Assembly (NCBI RefSeq): GCF_902726545.1
Contig: NZ_CACVAD010000031.1
Coordinates: forward strand, 1-58,684
Length of the DNA: 58,684 nucleotides
Reading direction: 5' to 3'
DNA from: Yersinia artesiana
GTDB taxonomy: Bacteria > Pseudomonadota > Gammaproteobacteria > Enterobacterales > Enterobacteriaceae
The notes under the pieces were generated by a model. It searched no databases. It was not told where the DNA came from and saw only the letters and a program-made list of their open reading frames with translations. This document shows, piece by piece, positions 21,228-31,596 of this stretch (positions within the stretch are counted from its first letter, which is position 1; every line of letters begins with the position of its first letter). A program made the translations under genes and the position numbers.

Positions 21228-22664
21228 ATGATTTCGTTGAAAAGATGGCGTTTGTTCCCCCGTTCTTTACGTCAATTGGTGCTCATGGCATTTCTGTTGG
21301 TGCTGCTCCCTTTATTGGTGCTGGCATATCAGGCTTATCAAAGCCTTGACCATCTGAGCGCCCAGGCGGCCGATATTAACCGCACCACGCTGGCAGATGC
21401 CCGACGTAGCGAGGCAATGACCAGTGTGGCGCTCGAAATGGAGCGCAGTTATCGCCAATACTGTGTGTTAGATGATGCAACACTGGCAAAGCTCTACCAG
21501 CATCAGCGCAAACAGTACGCTCAAATGCTGGATACCCACGCGCCTATCCTGCCCGATGCCCGTTACTACCAGACCTTACGCGGATTACTGACACAACTTT
21601 CTGATATTCAATGTAAAAATAGCGGGCCAGAACAAAATGCTTCGGCGTTATTAGAGCAATTTTCGCGTTCGAATGCCGAAATGGTCCAGGCTACCCGTGA
21701 TGTGATTTTCTCCCGCGGGCAACAGTTGCAAAAAGATATCGCTGAGCGCGGCCAATTCTTTGGCTGGCAATCCCTATTGCTGTTTTTGGTCAGTGTGCTG
21801 CTGGTGGTGTTATTCACCCGTATGATTATCGGGCCGGTTAAGGGCATCGAGCGAATGATAAATCGGTTGGGGGAAGGGCGGCCGCTGGGGAATACGGCGT
21901 TGTTTAAAGGGCCGCGAGAGTTACGTTCGCTGGCACAGCGCATTATCTGGCTTAGTGAACGTTTAGCCTGGCTTGAATCACAGCGCCATGAGTTTTTACG
22001 CCATATTTCCCATGAGTTGAAAACGCCGCTGGCCAGTATGCGCGAAGGTACTGAATTGTTAGCGGATGAGGTTGCCGGCCCGCTGACTCAAGATCAAAAA
22101 GAAGTCGTGGCTATCCTGGATAACAGTAGCCGCCATTTACAATTATTAATTGAACAATTATTGGACTATAACCGTAAACTGGCCGATGGCCCCGGTGAGC
22201 TGGAAAATGTTGAATTGGTTGAAATGGTCGAAGATGTGATTTCAGCCCATAGCTTACCGGCGCGAGCCAAGATGATTCGTACCGAGACGGATCTTAAAGC
22301 GGATATTTGTTGGGCAGATCCGACACTATTGATGCGGGTATTAGATAATCTCTACTCCAATGCGGTGCACTATGGCGAGGAATCCGGTACCATTTGGGTG
22401 AGAAGCCGTCAGGTGAATAACCGCGTGCAAATTGATATCGCCAATACCGGTGCCTCGATCCCGGAATCTGAAGAAACAATGATATTTGAGCCTTTTTTCC
22501 AGGGAAGCCATCAGCGAAAAGGGGCCGTCAAAGGCAGCGGGCTGGGGCTGAGTATTGCTCAGGATTGCATCAAGCGTATGCAGGGCGACTTGCAATTGGT
22601 GTCCGTGGATTACGCCGCAGTCTGTTTCCGTGTTGAATTGCCATTAACCGCTGAGAATGAATAA
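21228..22664 (+). CDS. glrK: Sensor histidine kinase GlrK (QseE)
   Basis: A 478-residue membrane sensor of the GlrKR (QseEF) two-component system for envelope stress and sRNA control. The ATG at 21228 (MISLKRWRLFPRS) has AGGT at a fair distance. The ATG at 21213 has no ribosome-binding site. The layout is TM1 (~18-38), a periplasmic sensor domain (~40-170), TM2 (~175-195), a HAMP-like linker, a dimerisation domain with the phosphorylated His in LRHISHELKTPLASMREG (~255-272), and a HATPase domain with N-box NLYSNAVHYG and G-box KGSGLGLSIAQDC. The stop is 3 bases from qseG: an operon glrK-qseG-glrR. Confidence 0.96.
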   Translation: MISLKRWRLFPRSLRQLVLMAFLLVLLPLLVLAYQAYQSLDHLSAQAADINRTTLADARRSEAMTSVALEMERSYRQYCVLDDATLAKLYQHQRKQYAQMLDTHAPILPDARYYQTLRGLLTQLSDIQCKNSGPEQNASALLEQFSRSNAEMVQATRDVIFSRGQQLQKDIAERGQFFGWQSLLLFLVSVLLVVLFTRMIIGPVKGIERMINRLGEGRPLGNTALFKGPRELRSLAQRIIWLSERLAWLESQRHEFLRHISHELKTPLASMREGTELLADEVAGPLTQDQKEVVAILDNSSRHLQLLIEQLLDYNRKLADGPGELENVELVEMVEDVISAHSLPARAKMIRTETDLKADICWADPTLLMRVLDNLYSNAVHYGEESGTIWVRSRQVNNRVQIDIANTGASIPESEETMIFEPFFQGSHQRKGAVKGSGLGLSIAQDCIKRMQGDLQLVSVDYAAVCFRVELPLTAENE

Positions 22665-22667
22665 ATA

Positions 22668-23747
22668 ATGTACAAATGGTCTATGAGCAGCGTTATTAAA
22701 AAGACCGTCTTTTTGTCATGTCAGACATCAACTACTACCAATAAACGGGTGGGAAGGTCTGGTTCGGGTATTTTTTGGCCAGCTTTGTTGCTGGCCCCGC
22801 TATTACTCACGGGATGTACTGATAACCCGACTGCGGGTCGTTTCTCCCAAGCTGTTCAGATGGTGATACCAGAAACGAAAATCGTTGATTATCGGACCTT
22901 ATCCTGTGATGTATTGTGGGATCTTGATGATAAAGAGACGCTGGAAAATTCCCTTTATTGGCTGCGGGCAATGGATTGTGCTGAGCGTTTGGGTTCAACT
23001 CAAGCACGGACATTAGCCAAAACATTACCGGTAGTGACGTGGTCAGCCGCCTTTAAGCAGGGTATTTTGGTGAGCAGCGCTGAACCGTCGATTGCCGAGC
23101 GCCGTCAAGTGGTTGAGCGCTTGAACAGTTATAGCCAAAGTTTCCCCGGCGCTGTGCGCCCACTGATTCAACTGTGGCGTGAGCAGCAAGTTCTGCGCAT
23201 CTCTCTGGCAGAAGAGCGCACGCGTTATCAGCGCTTGCAAGAAGAGTCCGACGCGCAAATTGACCGCCTGAGAGAAAGCCAGGTTCGGTTGCAATATAAT
23301 TTACTGGATACCACCCGTAAGCTGGAAAACCTGACAGATATCGAACGGCAGCTTTCATCACGTAAGCAAATGCAAAACGAGATCCCGGAAACCGATGCTG
23401 ACAGCAAAGCCGCTGCGGCCCTTAAACCAGCAGAAACCAAGCCAGTTGAAGCTAAACCTCAGCCCAAAGTTGAGCCTGCTAAACCGGTTGAAACCAAGCC
23501 TGCGGATGTTAAACCCGCTGAAACTAAACCAGTTGAAATCAAACCGACGGAAACGAAGCCTGTCGCTCCGAGTCCTGTTGAAAGCAAACCAACCGAGCCG
23601 CCAGCAGGCAGCAAAGCCGCGCCACAACCAGTAGAAAAACCGGCTGATACTTATGCCGCACCAGTCGTACCGCCAACTGACGTTCCACCAGCGACAAATA
23701 AGGAATCACATGACGCCACGCAAACCGGCCAATCTACTGCTGGTTGA
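22668..23747 (+). CDS. qseG: QseG outer-membrane lipoprotein with a long Pro/Lys/Glu repeat tail
   Basis: A lipoprotein that in E. coli interacts with QseE and adjusts its signalling. The lipobox LLLTGC places the lipidated Cys at residue 50 from this start, so ~30 residues precede the signal peptide and the true start may be internal. The conserved part (Cys50 to ~245) ends in a coiled-coil-like stretch (EERTRYQRLQEESDAQIDRL). After it comes a tail (~250-325) of repeats such as KPAETKPVEAKP and KPADVKPAETKPVEIKP. The whole protein is 359 aa against about 237 in E. coli. The TonB-like tail could span the periplasm. The 3' end overlaps glrR by 38 bases. Confidence 0.88.
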   Translation: MYKWSMSSVIKKTVFLSCQTSTTTNKRVGRSGSGIFWPALLLAPLLLTGCTDNPTAGRFSQAVQMVIPETKIVDYRTLSCDVLWDLDDKETLENSLYWLRAMDCAERLGSTQARTLAKTLPVVTWSAAFKQGILVSSAEPSIAERRQVVERLNSYSQSFPGAVRPLIQLWREQQVLRISLAEERTRYQRLQEESDAQIDRLRESQVRLQYNLLDTTRKLENLTDIERQLSSRKQMQNEIPETDADSKAAAALKPAETKPVEAKPQPKVEPAKPVETKPADVKPAETKPVEIKPTETKPVAPSPVESKPTEPPAGSKAAPQPVEKPADTYAAPVVPPTDVPPATNKESHDATQTGQSTAG

Positions 23748-25047
23748 CGACGACCCCAGCTTACTGAAATTGCTAGGGATGCGTTTAACCAGTGAAGGTT
23801 TTAATGTCACCACAGCAGAAAGCGGGCAGGAAGCATTGCGTCTGTTGATGCGCGAAAAGATTGATCTGGTTATCAGTGACTTGCGTATGGATGAAATGGA
23901 TGGCATGGCGTTGTTTGCTGAAATACAAAAGCATCAACCGGGCATGCCAGTCATTATCCTGACCGCACATGGCTCTATCCCAGATGCCGTGGCTGCGACC
24001 CAACAGGGGGTGTTTAGTTTCCTGACTAAACCGGTTGATCGCGATGCCTTATATAAAGCAATCGATGCAGCTTTAGAGCTTTCTATTCCTGCCGGTGATG
24101 ATACCTGGCGTGAAGAGATAGTGACCCGCAGCCCTGTGATGTTGCGCTTGCTAGAGCAGGCCAAAATGGTGGCGCAATCGGATGTCAGCGTGTTGATTAA
24201 CGGCCAAAGTGGTACCGGTAAAGAAGTGTTGGCGCAAGCTATCCATGCCGCCAGCCCTCGGGCGAAAAAAGCTTTCATCGCGATCAACTGCGGTGCCTTG
24301 CCTGAACAGTTACTGGAATCAGAGCTATTTGGTCATGCCAAAGGGGCATTTACCGGCGCAGTCAGTAGCCGCGAAGGGCTATTTCAGGCGGCTGAAGGCG
24401 GGACACTGTTTTTAGACGAAATCGGTGATATGCCGCTGTCTTTGCAGGTGAAACTACTGCGAGTATTGCAGGAGCGCAAAGTGCGCCCTTTGGGCAGCAA
24501 TCGTGATTTGAGCATCGACGTGCGGATCATTTCAGCGACTCACCGTGATTTACCCAAGGCGATGGCAAAAAATGAATTTCGCGAAGATCTCTACTATCGT
24601 TTGAATGTGGTGAATCTCAAGATCCCCGCATTGCATGAGCGTTCAGAAGATATTCCGCTGCTGGCTAACCATCTGTTACGTGAATCAGCCAAACGCCATA
24701 AGCCATTTGTTCGCAGCTTCTCAACCGATGCCATGAAACGACTCATGACCGCCAGTTGGCCAGGTAACGTGCGCCAGTTGGTGAACGTGATTGAGCAATG
24801 TGTGGCATTAACCTCTGCACCTGTTATCAGTGAAGCACTGGTTGAACAGGCGTTGGAAGGGGAAAATACCGCGTTGCCGACCTTTGTCGAGGCTCGTAAT
24901 CAATTCGAATTGAATTATTTGCGTAAACTGCTACAAATCACCAAAGGCAATGTGACGCAGGCAGCAAGGATGGCGGGGCGTAACCGTACCGAATTTTACA
25001 AGTTACTGTCACGCCATGAGCTAGATGCCAACGATTTCAAAGAATAA
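23710..25047 (+). CDS. glrR: Response regulator GlrR (QseF), sigma54 activator
   Basis: A 445-residue NtrC-type activator. The receiver domain (~1-120) has the acidic pocket VDDD and the phosphorylated Asp57 in VISDLRM. The AAA+ domain (~140-370) has Walker A GQSGTGKE, the sigma54-contact loop GAFTGA and the Walker B stretch [12 protein letters not shown]. The C-terminal Fis-type HTH (~400-440) includes [20 protein letters not shown]. The ATG at 23710 is chosen, with AAGGAA just upstream; it lies inside the qseG frame, so the two are coupled. The expected target is the glmY promoter at 20668-20685, where three sites for this protein are visible. Confidence 0.97.
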   Translation: MTPRKPANLLLVDDDPSLLKLLGMRLTSEGFNVTTAESGQEALRLLMREKIDLVISDLRMDEMDGMALFAEIQKHQPGMPVIILTAHGSIPDAVAATQQGVFSFLTKPVDRDALYKAIDAALELSIPAGDDTWREEIVTRSPVMLRLLEQAKMVAQSDVSVLINGQSGTGKEVLAQAIHAASPRAKKAFIAINCGALPEQLLESELFGHAKGAFTGAVSSREGLFQAAEGGTLFLDEIGDMPLSLQVKLLRVLQERKVRPLGSNRDLSIDVRIISATHRDLPKAMAKNEFREDLYYRLNVVNLKIPALHERSEDIPLLANHLLRESAKRHKPFVRSFSTDAMKRLMTASWPGNVRQLVNVIEQCVALTSAPVISEALVEQALEGENTALPTFVEARNQFELNYLRKLLQITKGNVTQAARMAGRNRTEFYKLLSRHELDANDFKE

Positions 25048-25091
25048 CTGTTGTTAATCAATAACAACACTGATAACCGAGTTTAAATCCC

Positions 25092-27067
<1,976 letters not shown>

Positions 27068-27078
27068 ATTTGGCGACA

Positions 27079-27149
27079 GGTGGGGCGACTGCACCGATGG
27101 GCGCTCCGGCGGCGCACGCCGCTACGACCATTCGGCACATTTCCCCATC
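27079..27149. repeat. REP-like intergenic palindrome, copy 1
   Basis: A 71-base palindromic element. The outer arms GGTGGGG/CCCCATC pair, and an inner stem GCGGC-GCAC-GCCGC sits at 27109-27122. The core CTCCGGCGGC(G/T)CACGCCGCTACGACC recurs after pepB at 49544-49613 in the same relation to outer arms. I do not know a published name for it. Confidence 0.7.
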
Positions 27150-27163
27150 TAATGGCGCTCAAG

Positions 27164-27195
27164 AAGCCCGTTTCGTTTCCACGAACGGGCTTTTT
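27164..27195 (+). terminator. Intrinsic terminator after glnB
   Basis: Stem AAGCCCGTT/AACGGGCTT with an 11-base loop, followed by TTTTT. It separates glnB from the convergent yhf operon. Confidence 0.88.
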
Positions 27196-27237
27196 AACTC
27201 TCAATGCAGCAACCTTGCAACTTCAAGTACAACGGGT

Positions 27238-28533
27238 TTATGCCGGGACAAATAACCCCAGCCAGTAGAACAGATTCAGCACAATACCGGCGATAATCAC
27301 TGCAACCACAGGTGCGGCAATTTTCATTACCGGGCGGCCAATCGCCTCGTTGAGGAAATAGAGTGCGGTGGTGATAGTAAAACCGGTGTAACCGGCCATT
27401 TTGATTGACGCGAAAATAGCCCCGATTAACAGCGCATATTCCATCAGCAGATTCATGGCATTACGAATATTGTCGGAAGCATTTCGCACTGACGGGAAGC
27501 GGCCCAGCCACTTGCCGATTGAGCGCAGCATCAATACTTCCAGCGATATCACTGCTGCACCAATTATCCCTGCCAGTAATGGATTTGGCACCAGATAACC
27601 CACCACAAACACGAATGTGAAACCAGCTACGGCATAAACACCGGTCGCCAGCGCGGTAGTGGCAATTAATGGTACAAAGCCAAGACCGCGCATAAACTCA
27701 GCCAATGATGCCTGATGGATTAATGCCAGCGATTCTTCCGGTGTGATGCCCGGAGCGTAAGCTTTTGCCAGGGTATAAATCGACACTTCGCTACCGCCGA
27801 AGATCTTCATACTGGCTACTGCAGAAATTAACCCACCGACGATCGCCAGCATCGGGAGATTTTTAATAATTCGCTGGGTTCGCTCTTCGAAAACAGAGTG
27901 CCCGCCACCACCTCCCAGGTGGGTTTTTGCTTTTAAATCTTGCGCAATGGCGATGCCGATAAGCAGTATCATACCGACGAAAATCTCAATGGATTCAGGG
28001 AATAAGCCGGTAAAGCGAGTGATGATCAGGCGAGTTAGTAGCACTATAAAGGCAGAGACGACGGCAGTTTTCCAGCCAAATTGGTAGAAAATGGCGACCA
28101 ATGGGAACAAAGCGAAGGCGGAAATCACCGGGCTGCTCAGTTCTCCTAATGAGCCAATAAAGTTCACCGGCAATGAGGTCAACGCGGTATTAACGGCCGG
28201 CAAACTGGTCAGTGCTAAAATACCCCAAGCCGCGCCTAGCGCGAAGGCCAGATAGCTATTAATTGCCAACACACCAATAATGTCGGTCGGCAGAAACAGC
28301 AGCCAGGAGTTAAGTAAACCGGTTGAGAGTGTGAAAGAGATACCGACGGAGGCAATAAAACCGACACTCAGGCCAAAAGCGATACTGCCTGCCTCACGGC
28401 GACTCATATTCCCTTCAACCAATTGCGGCAGAATAGGGCGAATGCCGTCATGGAACACGGCGACACTGCGGTGAGAAAGCAGCGCGGTCATCCCGGTCAA
28501 CAGGGCAACCACAACAATATGAATATAATCCAC
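27238..28533 (-). CDS. yhfT: YhfT-like membrane transporter
   Basis: A 431-residue inner-membrane protein with about eleven or twelve hydrophobic segments, similar from memory to E. coli YhfT, a putative transporter of unknown substrate. The GTG at 28533 (MDYIHIVVVALLTGM) is preceded by AAGGGG. The segment HRSVAVFHDGIRPILPQLVEGNMSRR (residues ~21-46; quoted only in part here as VFHDGIRPILPQLVEG) and a glycine-rich cytoplasmic loop THLGGGGGHSVFEERTQR stand out. It is last of six genes on one strand, 10 bases after yhfU, so it probably imports or exports the metabolite handled by the php and yhfX products. Confidence 0.85.
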   Translation of the reverse strand: MDYIHIVVVALLTGMTALLSHRSVAVFHDGIRPILPQLVEGNMSRREAGSIAFGLSVGFIASVGISFTLSTGLLNSWLLFLPTDIIGVLAINSYLAFALGAAWGILALTSLPAVNTALTSLPVNFIGSLGELSSPVISAFALFPLVAIFYQFGWKTAVVSAFIVLLTRLIITRFTGLFPESIEIFVGMILLIGIAIAQDLKAKTHLGGGGGHSVFEERTQRIIKNLPMLAIVGGLISAVASMKIFGGSEVSIYTLAKAYAPGITPEESLALIHQASLAEFMRGLGFVPLIATTALATGVYAVAGFTFVFVVGYLVPNPLLAGIIGAAVISLEVLMLRSIGKWLGRFPSVRNASDNIRNAMNLLMEYALLIGAIFASIKMAGYTGFTITTALYFLNEAIGRPVMKIAAPVVAVIIAGIVLNLFYWLGLFVPA

Positions 28534-28543
28534 GGTGGTCCCC

Positions 28544-28897
28544 TTAGCGCAGCTGTGTAATTAGCAGCGGGATAGCATGCTCAATATGTTCAACCGATAG
28601 GCCAAACGCCACTTTGCCCTCAGTGACAAATTTTTCTATTTGTTCTGGTTTGGCTTTGATTCCCGGCTTGGCGATTGTAGCACTTTTGTTATAACCAATA
28701 ATCGCGATAGCCATTGATAATGCGGCCCCGGCCCCAGTGTTACAGGCTCCAATATAATAATCCAACTGGCCTTCTTTCACTTTTACTGCGGCATCCATAT
28801 CCGAGAGAATAAATGTTTCAAAAGCATTCGGTGCCGTCTGCTCAATCATTTCGCGAATTAACTCTCGTTGCAGCCCGGCAATGCCAATCTTCTTCAT
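28544..28897 (-). CDS. yhfU: YhfU-like DUF2620 protein
   Basis: A small protein (117 aa from ATG 28897) similar to E. coli YhfU (DUF2620), function unknown. It begins MKKIGIAGLQRELIREM, like a short Rossmann beta-alpha unit. The central DYYIGACNTGAGAALSMAIA is rich in Gly and Ala and could be a ligand loop. The ATG at 28897 has AAGGAAAG upstream, and the GTG at 28903 overlaps the php stop. Tight coupling to php suggests a shared complex or pathway step. Confidence 0.82.
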   Translation of the reverse strand: MKKIGIAGLQRELIREMIEQTAPNAFETFILSDMDAAVKVKEGQLDYYIGACNTGAGAALSMAIAIIGYNKSATIAKPGIKAKPEQIEKFVTEGKVAFGLSVEHIEHAIPLLITQLR

Positions 28898-28899
28898 AA

Positions 28900-29787
28900 T
28901 CACTTTCCTTGCGTGGCAAAAAATTTATTAGGATTGTGGCGCAACATCATTTCCACCTGAGCGTGGGAAATTCCTGCGGCCAGTAACATGGGAACAAATG
29001 AGTCAACTAAATAGCTAAATCCACTGCCGCCATTGGCTTTTAAATGTGAGCGGCGGGTTATGTCCATTGAGAGCATGACTTTATCCAATAATCCACGCTC
29101 AGCGAGTGTGACTAACATCGCGATTCGGCGTTCATCAGGGAAATAGCTATTTTTACCAATGGTATCGAATTGGACATATACACCCATATCGATCATTTTC
29201 ATAATAAGGTCGGGCTGTTCTTTCAGGTCACAATGGCCGATGACTACGCGCTCCAGCGAGACACCATGTTGCTTGAGCAGGGCGATTTGCTCCAACCCCA
29301 TGGTACTGAAACTGGTGTGGGTTGAGATGGGCAGGCCGGTGGCATGGTGAGCTAATGCTGCGGCATGAAAGACTTTAGCTTCGTCAGGAGTAACCACCCC
29401 CTCGCTGGTGCCAATTTCGGCAATAACACCGGCTTTCAGTTCTGTGCCATCAATGCCTGTCTCGATTTCATCAATCATGGTTTGCGCCAATTGCTGAGCG
29501 CTACTTTCGCGCACCATTGGCGGGTAAAAGCTGTCGGTATAATAGCCGGTTGACGCGATAACATTGATGCCACTGTCACGCATCAAATTCAATAAAAATT
29601 GTGGATTCCGGCCCATATATCGATTGGTCACCTCGACAATATTCGCCACTCCTTTACTTACCAACTCACGCATTTCGTCACAGATGGGTTGATATTGGTC
29701 CAACCGACAATCCAGATTATTTTTAAATCCGGATAAATCAATATGAAGATGTTCGTGCGCGTAGGTGTATCCATTGGGATTAATCAT
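28900..29787 (-). CDS. php: Phosphotriesterase-homology protein (Php), amidohydrolase superfamily
   Basis: A 295-residue TIM-barrel metalloenzyme of the phosphotriesterase family. Metal ligands are visible: the HxH pair in AHEHLHIDLS (residues ~10-19), the bridging acidic residue in VIAEIGTSEG (Glu in place of the carboxylated Lys of true phosphotriesterases, as in E. coli Php), His in ISTHTSFS and VVIGHCDLKEQPD, and the catalytic Asp in MLSMDITRRSHL. The substrate is unknown for this subgroup; lactones and phosphoesters are hydrolysed by relatives. It is coupled to yhfU and follows yhfX after 91 bases. Confidence 0.88.
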   Translation of the reverse strand: MINPNGYTYAHEHLHIDLSGFKNNLDCRLDQYQPICDEMRELVSKGVANIVEVTNRYMGRNPQFLLNLMRDSGINVIASTGYYTDSFYPPMVRESSAQQLAQTMIDEIETGIDGTELKAGVIAEIGTSEGVVTPDEAKVFHAAALAHHATGLPISTHTSFSTMGLEQIALLKQHGVSLERVVIGHCDLKEQPDLIMKMIDMGVYVQFDTIGKNSYFPDERRIAMLVTLAERGLLDKVMLSMDITRRSHLKANGGSGFSYLVDSFVPMLLAAGISHAQVEMMLRHNPNKFFATQGK

Positions 29788-29878
29788 CGGGCAGGCTCCG
29801 AAGAAAGTCAGTGTGTAAGACTATCATGGGAATACATTAAATAAACTAACGTATTGGACTGATAGCTTTTTTTATTGA

Positions 29879-31048
29879 TTAACCCAGCATATTGCCCTGG
29901 CTGTCATAGCAGCCAAGTATGCGGGGAGTGCCACTTTGAATACCATCTATCAAGACGACATCACTGCGAGTCACAAATATCTGGGTGCGGAAACTCATGA
30001 TAACCGGGCTACCCACTGGGAATTGGCCCGCCAGACGCAGACAATAATCGATACTGTCATCGTTAATTGGCAATACAGAGGATTGACTGAATTGGTTATC
30101 GTGCCAAATTAATGCATTTTGCAAGTGGCCGCGGCGATAATAACCGCCGCCAAATACATAGCTATTATCAGCAAAATGATGGGAAATCTCGGACAGATAT
30201 AGCATGGATATCTGTTCTGGCTGGTCGCCATGCTGATTGGCGGGCATGGTTCCGGTGAGCGCATGGCCTGGTTCGCTATGTGTTATCCCTAATTGGGCCA
30301 ACTGGGGGAGGGTGGTACAACTGGTTGCTGAGGGGGCATTTACCTGTTCAATGGTGATATCTTCTGCTTGCAGGATATCCCGCGCGGCCAATAAAGTTTG
30401 CATATTGGTTGTTGGCAAAGTTTGCCGCAACTGGGGGTCATACACCATACAGGGAAAGTGTGTTATCCCGACCAATCTTACGCCCGGCATCTCTCGCAGA
30501 GACGCAATAACAGCCGGTAAATGATTTAACTCGAACCCTGCTTCCTGTCCGGAATAGAGTAAGTCTCCTGATTGGCAAACCTTCAACATTAAGGGTTGGA
30601 TAATATGTTGGCGATGTGCCGCCTGTGATATTTCCAATGCCTTTTCCAATGAGAAAACGGTTATGACTTCAGGCCGCTGGCGGATAATTTCCGCCACCAT
30701 GCCAGAGGGGGGTTGCACCAGATGGCCAATATGAGCAACAGGAATGGCGTGGCGATGGAGTTGTCGAGCTTCTTTAAAATCCACTGCCACCATGCCGTGA
30801 TAATGGGTGCCCTGATAACTGCAAGCCAGCAGCCGGCGACACAACTCCGGATTCCGGCCAAACTGCTTGCTCATCAAATACAATTTTACCTGGTGATGAT
30901 GGGCCGTTTGCAGCAGTAAGTGGGCATTAGCTTCAGTTTGTTCCACATCGATGACATAGCTATCAGGATAAATTTTTCCCTGGTGCCAGAACGAGATAGC
31001 CGCATCAATAAGTTTAGTGTTTTGTTTTAATAGGGTTTTTAAAAACAT
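29879..31048 (-). CDS. yhfX: YhfX-like PLP enzyme of the alanine racemase fold
   Basis: A 389-residue protein with an N-terminal alanine-racemase-type PLP barrel. LYLMSKQFGRNP occupies the place of the VKANAYG motif, so Lys61 is the likely Schiff-base lysine. The C-terminal part contains HHFADNSYVFGGGYYRRG and ends in a beta domain (residues ~290-389). The family (YhfX) has no assigned reaction; racemisation or decarboxylation of an amino acid is plausible by fold. CAGGAC lies 6 bases before the ATG. It sits between the PRD protein gene and php in one operon. Confidence 0.86.
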   Translation of the reverse strand: MFLKTLLKQNTKLIDAAISFWHQGKIYPDSYVIDVEQTEANAHLLLQTAHHHQVKLYLMSKQFGRNPELCRRLLACSYQGTHYHGMVAVDFKEARQLHRHAIPVAHIGHLVQPPSGMVAEIIRQRPEVITVFSLEKALEISQAAHRQHIIQPLMLKVCQSGDLLYSGQEAGFELNHLPAVIASLREMPGVRLVGITHFPCMVYDPQLRQTLPTTNMQTLLAARDILQAEDITIEQVNAPSATSCTTLPQLAQLGITHSEPGHALTGTMPANQHGDQPEQISMLYLSEISHHFADNSYVFGGGYYRRGHLQNALIWHDNQFSQSSVLPINDDSIDYCLRLAGQFPVGSPVIMSFRTQIFVTRSDVVLIDGIQSGTPRILGCYDSQGNMLG

Positions 31049-31167
31049 TTTATGTCCTGGACGCCCTAGGCATAATTACGTTTGTTAAATTATTATTATT
31101 TTGAATATTTTTTATAAAAGAGACCCTGGTGTTGTATTTTTTTTGCGACTGCCCTGCAAACTAACTA

Positions 31168-31548
31168 TTATCGCAATAATGGCGTGTCGCTAGAAAGGTA
31201 TAGACCGTAAAGGTTCGCGAGTAAATATCCGATTTCATTTTCTGCCGGTTTTAGTGAAAAATAGGCTAATAAATCCTGATTTATTTCCCGAATATAGTGA
31301 ATTTCTTCGCTTTGGATAATTTCCGCTAATATTGCCGGATCCAACGCAGCGATCTCTTCTCCCCGGCGGGTTCGCATTAATGCATTCGCCATATGGGTGA
31401 TAGCCATCACCCCTTGATCACCATGTATCGGCAATTGCCAAAAATTCTCTAACCGATTGATAACCTGGTCTAATCCCTGACCAATGTCATGGTCAATAAC
31501 CCCTGACTGACACAGAATATTCAGACGCGCATCAATACAAATCTTCAA
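31168..31548 (-). CDS. yhfY: YhfY-like single PRD-domain protein
   Basis: A 126-residue protein made of little more than one PTS-regulation domain. The conserved GDQGVMAITHMANALMRTRR segment (residues ~43-62) carries the His that PTS proteins phosphorylate in PRD regulators. It has no DNA-binding domain of its own. It follows yhfZ after 48 bases, which suggests that it modulates the YhfZ regulator or an enzyme according to PTS state. That is inference from the domain. Confidence 0.82.
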   Translation of the reverse strand: MKICIDARLNILCQSGVIDHDIGQGLDQVINRLENFWQLPIHGDQGVMAITHMANALMRTRRGEEIAALDPAILAEIIQSEEIHYIREINQDLLAYFSLKPAENEIGYLLANLYGLYLSSDTPLLR

Positions 31549-31596
31549 AGAGTGGCCTCCCGAAAATAGCTTGGTTTGCTAACCAGATTGATATGA

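Noticed and set aside
27070-27255. Two short forward frames (here and 49459-49665) sharing the peptide PMG(A/T)PAAHAATT
   Set aside because: The shared peptide is a translation of the REP-like palindrome core; neither frame has a ribosome-binding site or further similarity, so it is a DNA repeat, not a protein family.
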